From NCBI RefSeq assembly GCF_027595985.1, contig NC_073308.1:12298566-12362565 (forward strand): a stretch of 64,000 bases of DNA. Reading direction: 5' to 3'. This stretch comes from Sorex araneus. Lineage: Eukaryota > Chordata > Mammalia > Eulipotyphla > Soricidae. The position numbers were made by a program, and so were the translations under genes. Shown here one piece after another: positions 11,749-23,104 of the stretch (position 1 is the stretch's first letter; each line of letters opens with the position of its first letter). The notes under the pieces are model-generated. The model made no database searches. It was not told the DNA's origin and saw only the letters and a list, made by a program, of their open reading frames with translations.

Positions 11749-13906
11749 AAACAATCCTGCTGACAAGCAGTCCTGCTTGGACGGGAATATAATATTTCAC
11801 TCCTTTCTGTCCCACACAGTAGCCATCTCTCACTTCTGGGAGTTGAGACACTGGCATGGTGCAGATGGGACTGAGGGCCCAAATCTTTCTTCTTCCTTCA
11901 ATGTGGTTCATTGACACGCAAAAATCACCTGAGCCAGCAGCCAGGGCATCAGAGCAGAGCTCCAGACAGCAGATATGAACTGCTTTTGGATGACCCTGTC
12001 CCCTCCTCTAGTGGCTGCTGCATGGTGACTGCCCAGGGCTCACAGGCCTGGCTCGGGGGCTCACACAATTCTAGCCGTGCTAGCTGGGTCTCACGTCAGG
12101 TTGTAGTGCTCCCCAGAGGTTACCACAGTGCTCACACATGGACACACCTCGGGTCACACTTCCCAGCTGTGGAGCACATGTATGGGCACTGAATAGAGAC
12201 CGTGGGCCCAAAGGCTGGCACAGCAGGCATTCTAAAGCCAGGGCGGGCAGAAACAAGATGCGTATCTGAGGCAGGAACCTGAAGAACCCTCAAGGGACGT
12301 TATTGTTGCTGATTTCTATGGACGAGATGATAGGAATTTGGAAACTTCCTTGAATGAACAACCCAATGCCCACTTGGGCAGGACAACACCAAGAAGAACC
12401 AGATTGAACTGACCAGACCAGTGGAAGCCCAGAGAGAGAGACTCACATTGACCTGTGAGTGTCAGTTCGCAGGGTCTGCACAGACTGGGGCAGAGATGGT
12501 TTCAGCCCAGGTTACAGAAATAATATTTCCTGTGAGGACATTGTAGACAACCTTAAGTTTTGGGGAGCAGGTCTGGACACCCCGGCTCCCTTACAGCCCT
12601 CCCAGAACCACACGAGGGAGGAGAGAACCTCAGCAGATCTGAGGTGGGAGGCAAATGTCACTTGATTCCTTAGGAACAGAGGGTGGGAGGCACCTGCCCA
12701 CCTCTCTCTCTCCCCTTTCAATCTCCCCGGGGACAGTTCAAATATCTCCTTATTTGAGTGCTGGAGGAGGCAGCACTCAAGCACCCCAGAAGAGAGTTGC
12801 ATCAAAAGGAAAGAGAGAGAGAGTTGCAAACTTGTAGGCCAGTGAGGATCCTGGAGGGGTCCCTCAGTACCGTGGCTAACACAAGGCTTTGCTGATCCTC
12901 CAGCCCCTTCCTGGGCAAGGACAGCCCCTTGGCTAAGCTTTCTTTCCCTGACTCAGGATCTAATCAATGTCTCATTCAGTGCACCTGGCCTTTGGCATTA
13001 CAAATCAGTGAAAGTGGGACACATATTTGCCTCTTCAGGTCCAATGAAAAATAATGGACATCTAAAGCAGAATTTTCTAATGATTTATAAGAAAGAAACA
13101 TATATTAACACGGATACGTCAATCTTGATGTCACTGCCACCTAATGCAGGTGTATCTAAGTTAATGTTAAGCTTCAGGAATCATTCCAAGCCTGTGGAAA
13201 CTTCTGGGGACCAGCATAGTCCTCTGACCAGCGTTGTTGACCACTGGTCTACTCTAAAGGACTTCCATTGAGTCTCTAATAGCCAACTCAGACCTTGGTC
13301 CTTATCTCACTTGTCTGGTGTGAGCTTGACAAGTCAGAGCTGACAGGCTGAGAGAAGATTTTACAATGCCTAGAAATGACTGTGGCTTAATCTCTAAAAA
13401 TGAAGGTGGGTTATTAAAAATCAGAAATCAGAAGAAGGAAATCTAATAGGGAAAGTAACAGAAGTAGAAGATGCAATGCAATAAGCCTCCAAACACCGAA
13501 TAAGTCCATAAATAGATTCTGACCACATCGTTATTAGAGAAATCCTGATTTTAGGTCACAGAGGTAGCCCTGGTACTCATCAGATGGTAGGAAATGAAAA
13601 CTGGACATGGTCTCGGTATTGGATGGAATGGGATAAAGTGTGAATCCTCTAGTCCTGCTGGGAGTTTCAGGAATGGGGAACAATCTGGATCTTAGGTGTG
13701 AAATCAGCATGTTGTTCTTACAATGGCAGGAAATCAAGGGTTTCCTGCATATGTTTTGATTTTGCCTTGCTGACCAGTGCAGGAAATAAACATACACCAA
13801 GGTCCTATTTTCTCTCTCTCTTTTCAAGTCTCTACTCTTGATTCCTGTCATGTTCAGTCTATGAATATGATATTATGGTCACTGATACACTGGGAATACA
13901 TTTTAT
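11749..13906. other. intergenic sequence with no recognised gene
   Basis: Unique-looking sequence. I see no clear repeats, domains or consistent splice signals. Confidence 0.45.
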
Positions 13907-13918
13907 CAATAGTGTGTG

Positions 13919-14169
13919 TCACTGTCACTGTCACTGTCATCACGTTGCTCATTGATTTGCTCAAGCGGGCACCAGTAATGTCTCCATTGTGAGACTTGCT
14001 TGTTACTGTTTTTGGCATGTTGAATACGCCATGGGTAGCTTGCCAGGTTCTGCCATGCGGGCAAGATACTCTCAGTAGCTTGCTGGACTCTCTGAGAGGG
14101 GCGGAGGAATCGAATCCAGGTCGGCCATGTGCAAGGCGAATGCCTTACCTCTGTGCTATCGCTCTAGCC
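13919..14169 (-). mobile_element. SOR SINE with RTE-type tail
   Basis: Full-length reverse copy. It starts with the complement of the cagtga tail and ends with the tRNA-like head. A 12-bp duplication, caatagtgtgtg, lies at 13907-13918 and 14170-14181. Confidence 0.95.
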
Positions 14170-14181
14170 CAATAGTGTGTG

Positions 14182-14820
14182 AAAAGGATAAAATTCTATT
14201 TTCCCCTGAAGATATCTAATTAATCACTCTCCTCAAATGGAAAGAGCTTCCCTTCCTCTAATTCTCAGAAACACCCTTGGGGTGCCTCAGATGGAAAGTT
14301 TCCCTTCCTCTAATTCTCAGAAACATCCTTGGGGTGATGGGAAAATTGCTCAGACTTGGGTGCTTCAAAATGTCTCATTTTTCCCCAGGCTTTTTGTCAT
14401 CCTTCTGTCTCTGGGACTATGCTCTATAAAGTTCTAATTTGTCTACTCTGAAAACACCAATGGAGATCTTGGTTCTAGCCTGCTTTTCGTCATCCATTGT
14501 CTGATTGGTTTTTGCTTAGAAGTCACATAGTAAAGCAATTTTGGTGTCTATTTCTAGGAGAAATTCAAATCCTGCACTCACATCACTTTGTAGACAAACA
14601 CCTACAAAGCAGTACAAATGTTGAACACTTAGATTTCTAGTTTAGTAACAAGGGGTATCTCAAATGCACAATGCTGACTGAAAACAATTTTGTTCTTGTT
14701 TTGTTTCTTATGGATAAACACTGATCATCAACAAACGTTCACTACCCATTTTTCATATTGGTAGCCAACTACCTAAGAACCACCGAGGAGTAGAACATCA
14801 CCAGACTACAGATCAGGACA
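14182..14820. other. AT-rich intergenic sequence; nothing recognised
   Basis: A short local duplication of ttcccttcctctaattctca occurs near 14250 and 14300. Nothing else stands out. Confidence 0.4.
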
Positions 14821-14933
14821 TCATCGTCATCTCATCATCATCATCATCATCATTATCATCACCACCATCAACATCATCCTCATCATCACCATCATCATTA
14901 TCATCATAATTGGCATCATCATCACCATTGTCG

Positions 14934-14964
<31 letters not shown>

Positions 14965-14992
14965 CATCATCATCATTATCATCACCATCATG
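14821..14992. repeat. (ATC)n trinucleotide microsatellite
   Basis: About 170 bp of atc/cat triplets with scattered interruptions. It produces spurious poly-Met or poly-Ser frames that are not genes. Confidence 0.97.
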
Positions 14993-15216
14993 TAATAATT
15001 ATATACAGCATTCTTATTCATGCTTATTCCAGAATGGTGGTGTCCTAAACTCTACCTTTTATCACTGCCTTTTATCCTCACAGTCACCCTGTCTTGCAGC
15101 TATATTAACGTCCCAGTTGTACAGACAGGAAACCTAGGACAGAGACAGTAAGTATTTTTTGTGAGAATCCCATTCTTCCATGGAGACCACAAAGTCTCAA
15201 GGGCATCTCTGCTTGC

Positions 15217-15330
15217 CTAGTGCTTTCCCTCTCTCTCCCTCTCTCTGTTTCTTCTCTCTCCCTCTCTCTCACCTCCCTGTCTCTTTCTCTCTTCCTATAC
15301 CTCCCTCCCTCTCCTCTATGTCTCTTACTT
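15217..15330. repeat. CT-rich low-complexity tract
   Basis: Runs of ctctctccct and related pyrimidine words on the plus strand. Confidence 0.85.
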
Positions 15331-15639
15331 TTTGTTTTGAGACACATCTGGAGGAAGAGCTTCCAGGACCATTTGTACTGAATGTCTGGAACCCAAGAGT
15401 TCACCCATCAAGGAAATGGGTGAAAGGGGTATAACTCATGTAACAGAATAAAATCCCCAGCCCTTTACTAACATCTGTGCCACCAAAGATGACCTAGCTG
15501 GATGTGAGTGATGTCTTTAGGCAGCTGAACATTGGCCCTGCCTGGTCCACTAGGTCCAGCATCTGTCTAGTATAGAGTTGTGAAGTTGAACTTAGTCCAG
15601 TTCTGCCCTGCCAGAGACATGGGGGCAGGGGCCAGGGTC

Positions 15640-16260
15640 CCGGGAAGCAGGGGCAGGGGTGCTGGGGTTGGAGAGGACAGCAGGAAATAGATCAGGGTGT
15701 CCTCTGGTCCAGTATTTCATCTACACACTGTCTTCAAAGGAAGGTATGTCCAGAGTGATCTGGGGGTGGAGGAGCGAAGTTCCCACCATACCAAAACCTT
15801 GGCAGCCACACTCACACCTCAACAGATGCCACCATGTCTCTACCAGACTCCACAGCCTTATGACTAACCCCACAGAGATGCTAACCTACCAAAAATTTCA
15901 GGTACACTGGGTGATTTGGGGGCTGAAACTCCAGACCTTCTTGGAGTCAGGGTGGGTGACCTCCCTCCATTTCCCTGTACTTCCGGAAACTCTGGCAGCC
16001 ACACCTTATCCGACTTCTGCTGCCATGCAAGCTCATCTACTGGCCCTGCTCCAGAGACTCATGATTAAATCCCGAAAGAGATCAACTTCCCACAAACATC
16101 TCTCATGTACCCAATCCCGGCTGGGACCTCGAAGGTGATCTCAGGGGCGGACGGCATCAGTGTCTGCCCTACCAAAGCCCCGGCAGACGAGATCACAGTC
16201 TTGGGCCAGACTGCCCACTTACATATCCTGAATTTTCTGAAGCTTGAAATCACCAAACTC
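15640..16260 (-). repeat. diverged GC-rich repeat module, probably L1 5' region
   Basis: On the minus strand this shares words with 44331-44750 and 47330-47990 (gatctctttcg, gtgtggctgccaag, the gtacaggga motif), pointing to one repeated module. L1-like AT-rich text follows to about 16500. Family assignment is inferred. Confidence 0.4.
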
Positions 16261-16716
16261 TAGAATACTAACATCCCAGAAGGAACACATCAGATTGGAT
16301 AGGAACGTAAGTAGACATTAACTAATTTCGACTAACAAAAATACTCATACAAAAGACTTAACTAGCAAAAGAGCTTAGTAAACTCTCAGACAAGGACTTA
16401 ATATCCCCATGGTGAGATACAACAATTTTCACAAATTTTCTTTTACTTAAGTATTTTTCTTATCATCCCATTAGCCAGTTAGTGTAACAAGCAATATAAA
16501 ATAAATTATTGTGGGCCTGCTACAGGGACAGGCTTGAAAGGTGGCTGGGAAAATGGAGACATGGTAGAGGGAAGGTGACAGTGATGGTGAGATTGGGGTT
16601 AGAATATTACATGCCTATAACAAATAATCACAACCAACTTTGCAAACCACAATATTTCAATATAGTGTTGTGGAAGGAGAGAAGGTTTGTTTATGGAGAA
16701 GCAAGAGGCAAAAATG

Positions 16717-16896
16717 TTGGGCTCTATGGGGAAGGAGCAATAATTCGGTAGATACAGTATTTGCTTTGCACACATCCAATCTGGGTTTGATCCCCAGCAT
16801 CCCATATGGTACCCCAAGTCTTCTGGGAATGATTCCTGAGAACAGAGCCAGAGTCAACCCTGAATACCGTCAAGTGTGGCTCCCAAACAAATCAAA
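16717..16896 (+). mobile_element. A-tailed SINE
   Basis: Diverged forward copy: tttgatccccagcatcccat, gattcctgagaacagagcca, gtgtggctcccaaac and a short A-rich end. Confidence 0.8.
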
Positions 16897-18374
16897 ATTG
16901 AACTCTTCCTGCTCTCTAGTCCCATGTGGGTAGACAGGTATGCAAATAGAGAAGGAGGACATGTGACAGTCCCCTCAAAGATGAGCAAGCAGCGAGGAGC
17001 CACTTCATTGGCTTTGTAACCAAAATCCCTCTTTTGCTCACTCAGGCCCTTGAAAGGAGACAGACTTTGGTCGGCCACACGCGGCCCACCACCAGGGTGG
17101 ACCAAAGACAATGAAGCAAACGGGCTTGCAGAGCTCCAGCTGCATCTCCCTGGGGCAGAGACACAGAGACACCTTCTTGTCTGGGGCTTCATGTATGCAA
17201 GGACCAGGGCAAGTGTCACTGTGAAGGGGAACCAGTGAGTGCTCGACACATTAGCCTTGTCATTACTGTCACCCAGCAGTTTCTCAGTCACAGAGCAAAG
17301 GAGTTTTGGAAGAACCGAGTACACTGTCCTTGTCTTATTCTGAGGTTCCCTCCGGGAGTGTACAGGGGCCAAGAGGGTCACACCCAGCCATGCTTGGAAA
17401 GCACAATACAGGGGAGAGATGGTCCAGGGGTAAAACTTGGGGTCACACACAGGTAAGGCATTTGTACCTGAGCTTTGAGCTACTTCTCATGCCCCAACTT
17501 TCTTGGTTGAACTGTTGAACTGACCAAAATCCATAAAGGAGCTCTGAAGTTCTCAGCAAGAGTTAGAACTTCCCCGGGACACTGATGAAGGCTTGGAGCC
17601 ACCCTCCACTCCCCCACCCCAGGGCTTCTCTCTCCCGAAGCAGCCCTCATGGTGGCTGGACCAGCACTGGCTGGGGCCCAGCCTCCTCTCAAACCTTCCC
17701 TGTTGGGGAACTCGCAAACACTCCCCTGTGCTCCCTGGCAGAGGGTAAGGACTATGGGCTCCCGGGCTGAGAGGTGGACCACGCACAGTACAGCCCAGGG
17801 CCTGCCTCTGCAACATCTCTGTCACCCTGATGAGGCTTCAGTGGGGAAATCCTCCAGCAGGTACCTGCACTCCTGAGCCCAGTTGAAATCTGCATTTCTG
17901 ATGTTTGTGCTCACCAGCGTCTCGGGGGTCCCTGTCTCCCCATCCACTGCCAGGTGTTGTGGCTGGAGGGGAACATCATGATGTTGTCAGTAGTCTGTGG
18001 TCTCGTTCTCCCCTTAAACCAGGCACCTTTGTTCCTCCTCTTCCTCTTGGCCTACAGTTTGGCATCCTAGAAGAGGAGAAATGGGCTTGGGCAAGGGTTT
18101 CTTCCTCCAGCACTGGATGCACCATCACAGACCAAGAGGCCGAGGCCTGGGGTGCTCAGCAGTAGACGCCCACCTGACCGGCTGAGGACCCCTCCAGTTG
18201 ACTCTCCAGCACTGCCCTTGGGTGGGACCCAGAATCATAGTAGCACCACGAGGGGAAATAAATATTAGTGGAGGGGCCTCTCAAGTGATGTTTAGGGAGC
18301 TCAGGGGCCCTCCCTGGAACTCTCCGTCAACCAAGTGATTCATCTGAAGGTTAGGCCCAAGGATGTGGTGCTAC
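16897..18374. other. GC-rich intergenic sequence with no recognised gene
   Basis: A weak SINE remnant sits near 17408-17475. Several open frames occur near 17480-18165 on both strands, but none carries a recognisable domain or a closing splice model. Confidence 0.4.
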
Positions 18375-18483
18375 CAGAGGTTGGGGGCCAGTCATGCTAG
18401 TGAGGCCACACTATGCTCGGGTCAAGCCAGGGTCAGGCACTTCAAGGCATGAGCCTTAACCCCTGTGCTGTCTCTCTGGTCAC
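18375..18483 (-). mobile_element. decayed SINE remnant
   Basis: Only the head half is recognisable: gcacttcaaggcatgagcc followed by ctgtgctgtctctctgg. Confidence 0.45.
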
Positions 18484-18964
18484 TATAAAATGGTTTTAAA
18501 TTGATTTATAAAAATAAAAAGAAAGAAAGCAAAATAGTGTAATGAGTTTTACCACCCAGATTTGTTCCTACTGGGTTTCCACAGATTTTCCTCCTGCTTT
18601 CTGGCACATAGTAGTTAATTCAGCTCCCCGTGGCCCTCATTGATATGCTTCCTCTCCTCTCCCTGCATATCATCTCCATCTTATCCCGAGAATCGTCTAC
18701 CTGGAAAGTTTCAGTTATTTCTCACCTTTTCTCTCCACATCCTCCTCATGACTCACCTGCATGGCTCCCAGCATAGCATCATCATCACACATCTGTCATC
18801 AAGTATTAGGCACACGTGGGACCCTAATCACAGGACTGAGGATGTCACACCTATCTCAGGACATCCCTGTATGCGTATGACATTTATAAATGATGAGAAG
18901 GACTCAGGGTTATGAATGGATTTTCTTGCTCTTAATTAATGTTTTAAATATATGTATTTAATTC

Positions 18965-19170
18965 ATTATTGTAATTTATTTTTATTAAGATACCATGATT
19001 TACAAAGTTGTTCATAATAGAGTTGTTTCAGGCATACAATACCTAAGAACAACCCCACCACCATTGTGACTTTCCCTCCACCAGTGTCCCCAGGTTCCCT
19101 TCTACCCATCAGCCTGCACCCCTGTCAGGCACAGAGCAAATTTATTTCACATTGTTTCCTCCCACAAAAC
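18965..19170 (-). mobile_element. L1 3' UTR tail
   Basis: Reverse-oriented tail: taccatgatttacaaagttg, ggcatacaatacctaag, and a cccaccagtgtcccc-type stretch. Only the 3' end is present. Confidence 0.55.
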
Positions 19171-19586
19171 GTGAAAGAAAGCTAAATGGGACTATCAGAA
19201 AATAAGTCGATTTGTGGTGGTCGAGTGCTATATGTTTTTAACCTATGTCGAGAAATTAAAATCATTTAACACAATATAAAGCCTATTCTCATTTACATAA
19301 ATGAGTTTCCAACTCTGGAATCTAAAATATATTGCATTAGATTTTAATATGTACTTGGACCTCATTTGTATTTATTTTATATTCCCCACCATTAATAAAA
19401 CATTTTAAATTATGTTATAATATATTTTAGAGTTTAAAATGAACTCAAAAGTTTGAAATAGGTAAAACCTCAAACACAAATTTAGTAAAAGTGAAAAGAA
19501 TTAAGAAAATATAAAGGAAAAATTCTGAATAGGCCTATAAATGTACTAAAGTGTTTTATCCTAAGAAAGAGAAGATTGATTTTATA
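19171..19586. other. AT-rich intergenic sequence; nothing recognised
   Basis: Very AT-rich, with no coding signal or clear repeat boundary. Confidence 0.45.
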
Positions 19587-19601
19587 CTAGAAAATATAAT
19601 G

Positions 19602-19776
19602 TTTTTTTTTTTGGTTTTTGGGTCACACCTGGCGATGCACAGGGGTTACTCCTGGGTCTGCACTAAGGAATTACTTCTGGCGGTGCTCAGGGAACCATAT
19701 GGGATGCTGGGATTTGAACCCGGGTCGGCAGCGTGCAAGGGAAATGCCCTACCCACTATGTTATCACTCCAGCCCC
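19602..19776 (-). mobile_element. A-tailed SINE with target-site duplication
   Basis: Complete reverse copy from a T run to the head ending ctccagcccc. The flanks ctagaaaatataatg (19587-19601) and ctagaaaatattatg (19777-19791) differ at one base, so the insertion is moderately old. Confidence 0.95.
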
Positions 19777-20511
19777 CTAGAAAATATTATGTTACAGATT
19801 TTAAGTGTCTGTATTCATAAGTAAAAGATTGTAATGAAAAATCACATTGGATGCAAAAAAATCTGATCAAACATAGAACTTTCAGTGTATGTGAGATGTC
19901 AATTCATCACTAAAACTCTTTAAAACACCCCTTAGGAAGCTAGGAATAAACGTACCTTTCTTAATCTAGTAGAGGGCAACCATCAGCATTTTTTTTTTTA
20001 ATTTTTATTAAATCACCATGTGGAAAGTTACAAAGTTCTCAGGTTTATATGTCAGTTATACAATATTCAAACACCCATCCCTTCACCAGTGCCCAAATTC
20101 CACCACCAGAAACCCCAGTTTACCCCCCGCCCCCACCCCCTACCCCCTACTGTATAACTAATGAATTTCACTTCATTTTTTCTTTACCTTGATTACATTC
20201 CATAATTCAACACAAAACTCACTATAGTTGACATAACTCTCTCTCTCTCTTTTTTTTCTCTTTTTCCTTTTCCATTTTTTTTTTTAATTTTTCCCCCTCA
20301 TCCCCCTTCCTGCGCCTCATAGTATGGTGTACTCCACGCCACGTTGGCCAGCGTGGGGCTTTTGCTTAGCTCATAGTCCAGAGGTGGCTGTTACATTAAG
20401 AACCTTCAATATTTCAACAAAAACTTACTGTTATTATTTGGAGTTTCCCCCCCAAGTCTGACCTGTTCAAATGGAACCCTTTCACATTGATGACAATTAT
20501 AAATGTTAAGT

Positions 20512-20537
20512 CGCGCGGACGCGGTAGCGTCCGCGCG
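20512..20537. other. perfect 11-bp GC hairpin
   Basis: CGCGCGGACGC, loop GGTA, then GCGTCCGCGCG: a perfect inverted repeat between the 3' tail and the tandem array of the composite element. Related elements have only a weak version here. Confidence 0.9.
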
Positions 20538-20590
20538 GTTTTGGATTTCTGTATAAAGTCCTGGGAAAATTCTGCCAGAAATTACATATT

Positions 20591-21811
20591 TCCTCCGTTA
20601 GCCGGAGTGGGGCAAAGGCTTAATTCACAGTCTCCATACATGGGTGCAGGCACTTGCTGGAACCCCAATTCCTAAAGCTGTCTCTGGTTCCCGCTTGTTC
20701 CACATCCACCGGCTCTGCAGGGGCATGGGCGCCCGGGCCGAAAACCCGGCCGGCCGGAGCCGAGCACGGGCCCGACTAGGGCTGGCTCTGTATCCTGCGG
20801 CTGTTTCAAGTTCAAAGCACACATTTTTTTTTTTTTTTCCGCGCCACCAAGTTCGTACCTTCTCAACGGACCCACAAAATGTCGGACTCCACGCCTTCTC
20901 CCGGAGGGGAGAGAGACCCAGAAGGAAGGTTCTTTCCTCCGTTAGCCGGCGTGGGGCAAAGGCTTAATTCACAGTCTCCATACATGGGTGCAGGCACTTG
21001 CTGGAACCCCAATTCCTAAAGCTGTCTCTGGTTCCCGCTTGTTCCACATCCACCGGCTCTGCAGGGGCATGGGCGCCCGGGCCGAAAACCCGGCCGGCCG
21101 GAGCCGAGCACGGGCCCGACTAGGGCTGGCTCTGTATCCTGCGGCTGTTTCAAGTTCAAAGCACACATTTTTTTTTTTTTTTCCGCGCCACCAAGTTCGT
21201 ACCTTCTCAACGGACCCACAAAATGTCGGACTCCACGCCTTCTCCCGGAGGGGAGAGAGACCAAGAAGGAAGGTTCTTTCCTCCGTTAGCCGGCGTGGGG
21301 CAAAGGCTTAATTCACAGTCTCCATACATGGGTGCAGGCACTTGCTGGAACCCCAATTCCTAAAGCTGTCTCTGGTTCCCGCTTGTTCCACATCCACCGG
21401 CTCTGCAGGGGCATGGGCGCCCGGGCCGAAAACCCGGCCGGCCGGAGCCGAGCACGGGCCCGACTAGGGCTGGCTCTGTATCCTGCGGCTGTTTCAAGTT
21501 CAAAGCACACATTTTTTTTTTTTTTTCCGCGCCACCAAGTTCGTACCTTCTCAACGGACCCACAAAATGTCGGACTCCACGCCTTCTCCCGGAGGGGAGA
21601 GAGACCAAGAAGGAAGGTTCTTTCCTCCGTTAGCCGGCGTGGGGCAAAGGCTTAATTCACAGTCTCCATACATGGGTGCAGGCACTTGCTGGAACCCCAA
21701 TTCCTAAAGCTGTCTCTGGTTCCCGCTTGTTCCACATCCACCGGCTCTGCAGGGGCATGGGCGCCCGGGCCGAAAACCCGGCCGGCCGGAGCCGAGCACG
21801 GGCCTGACTAG
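20591..21811 (-). repeat. 344-bp tandem repeat, 3.55 near-identical units
   Basis: The word tcctccgttagccgg starts at 20591, 20935, 21279 and 21623, an exact 344-bp period. Only a few substitutions separate the units (for example ggagtgg against ggcgtgg, and gacccagaag against gaccaagaag). The array ends mid-unit at the 5' edge of the element. The units are rich in CpG and encode nothing plausible. Confidence 0.97.
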
Positions 21812-21825
21812 ACCATCAGCATTTT

Positions 21826-22669
21826 GAATGAGAGCCACACTCAGAGTTGCAAAACACAAGGGAAATCTTTCCTGTCCTTTACAGAAGCTCTTCTAATGCT
21901 TCTTGAATAACTGGTTTCAAGACTCTGAATTCCCTCCATCTGCGGGAAATCAAATGGGTCGCTTGACTTTCCACCACCACCCTCCCCCACCACACACACA
22001 CCCCATTCTTGCCTGCATTCTGGTGCAACTGTGAGCTGTCCACCCTGGGGCCCCTTTGAATTGCCAAAGGGTGTTGAACCATCTCTGGTCTGCCTGTCCT
22101 GGAACAATCTGCTGTCAAATGACTTGGCAATGAAGTAGGCTGAGGGGGGCTGTGATGAGCAGAAGCAGCTGCCCGAGGAAAGTGCAGCGCAGGGACCTGC
22201 CCCTGGGACAGCATCCTTCCTGTTCTCAGAGTGTCACAGGGGGCTTGAGCAGCACTCAGGCCTTTCCGGTGCCCACGCTAGCATGTCTGTGCCCACCTAA
22301 CGTCCCACCGCTCTGCTCACCCTCTCAGGCACTCGAGACATTCTCCTCACTGACCACAGCCCAGGCCATCTGCAGCACCGCTCACTCTCCCTGCTCAGAA
22401 GGCTCCTGTGCATCCTCGTTTGACGCACCTTTATGGCCCCTTCCAACCTCTGGCATGAGCCACCCATCTTCCTGAGTCTGTCTCCACGTCCGGCTTCTCC
22501 AGTGGGAACAAGTGGCGAAACGCTTTGGAAACTTGGCAAACAGGACAGGCCTGCACTCCAGTCCCTGACTTAGTGAGTCTGGGGAGATCCAGGAACCTCA
22601 ATTAGACACAAAGTCAAGACAATTCTGAAGCCAGGCCCAAAGAGAGTTGCCTATAAAAGTTCTGTATGG
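21826..22669. other. intergenic sequence with no recognised gene
   Basis: The plus frame 22152-22475 and minus frames 21841-22214 are open but lack domains. No repeat is recognised. Confidence 0.4.
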
Positions 22670-22805
22670 GGGACCAGGGAGACTGTATAGGGGTTAAGAC
22701 ATATGCCTTGTATTTTCTGACCCCAGCTCAATCCCAATGCCACCCCCATGGCACCCCCACACCAAGTATTGCTAAGTGAAGCTCTGGAGGCCCCCCAAAC
22801 ACCAC
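22670..22805 (+). mobile_element. diverged A-tailed SINE
   Basis: Forward copy with a degraded head (gggttaagacatatgccttg), then ctcaatcccaatgccac and ccccccaaacac. Confidence 0.6.
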
Positions 22806-23104
22806 TGGATGTGACCTTAGAGGCATCTGAAAATCATCAGAGTCGCGCTGATATTCCATGGCACCTCAGGTAGTAAGCAGCACTGCATCCTCATTCAACC
22901 AGAAGCCAGGTGAGTCAAGTTAGTACAGAGTCTGGTGTTTCATTCCAAAGCTGTGTGAGTGACCACCTATGTCTATCAGTCCTAGGACTGCAGAAATGGG
23001 GGCTCAATGAGACTGAGCGATCCAACTGTGTTCTTGATCATGGTAATACAATCTTAAATATGAGTAATAAAGTGAACTTTACCGTCAAAGTATCTGCAAT
23101 AGGT

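Larger units (their letters stand above)
19993..21811 (-). mobile_element. L1-tailed composite retroelement with CpG-rich tandem 5' units
   Basis: Read on the minus strand, a 5' array of CpG-rich units (21811-20591) is followed by a GC hairpin (20537-20512) and about 480 bp resembling the L1 3' UTR (gggcactggtgaagggatgg, then tggtgatttaataaaa and a poly(A)). The direct repeat accatcagcatttt flanks it at 19979-19992 and 21812-21825, so the block inserted as one unit by target-primed reverse transcription. It has no ORF1 or ORF2. By inference it is non-autonomous and moved by L1. The 5' units are homologous to the 5' part of the elements at 23363-23990 and 62440-63386. Confidence 0.8.
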
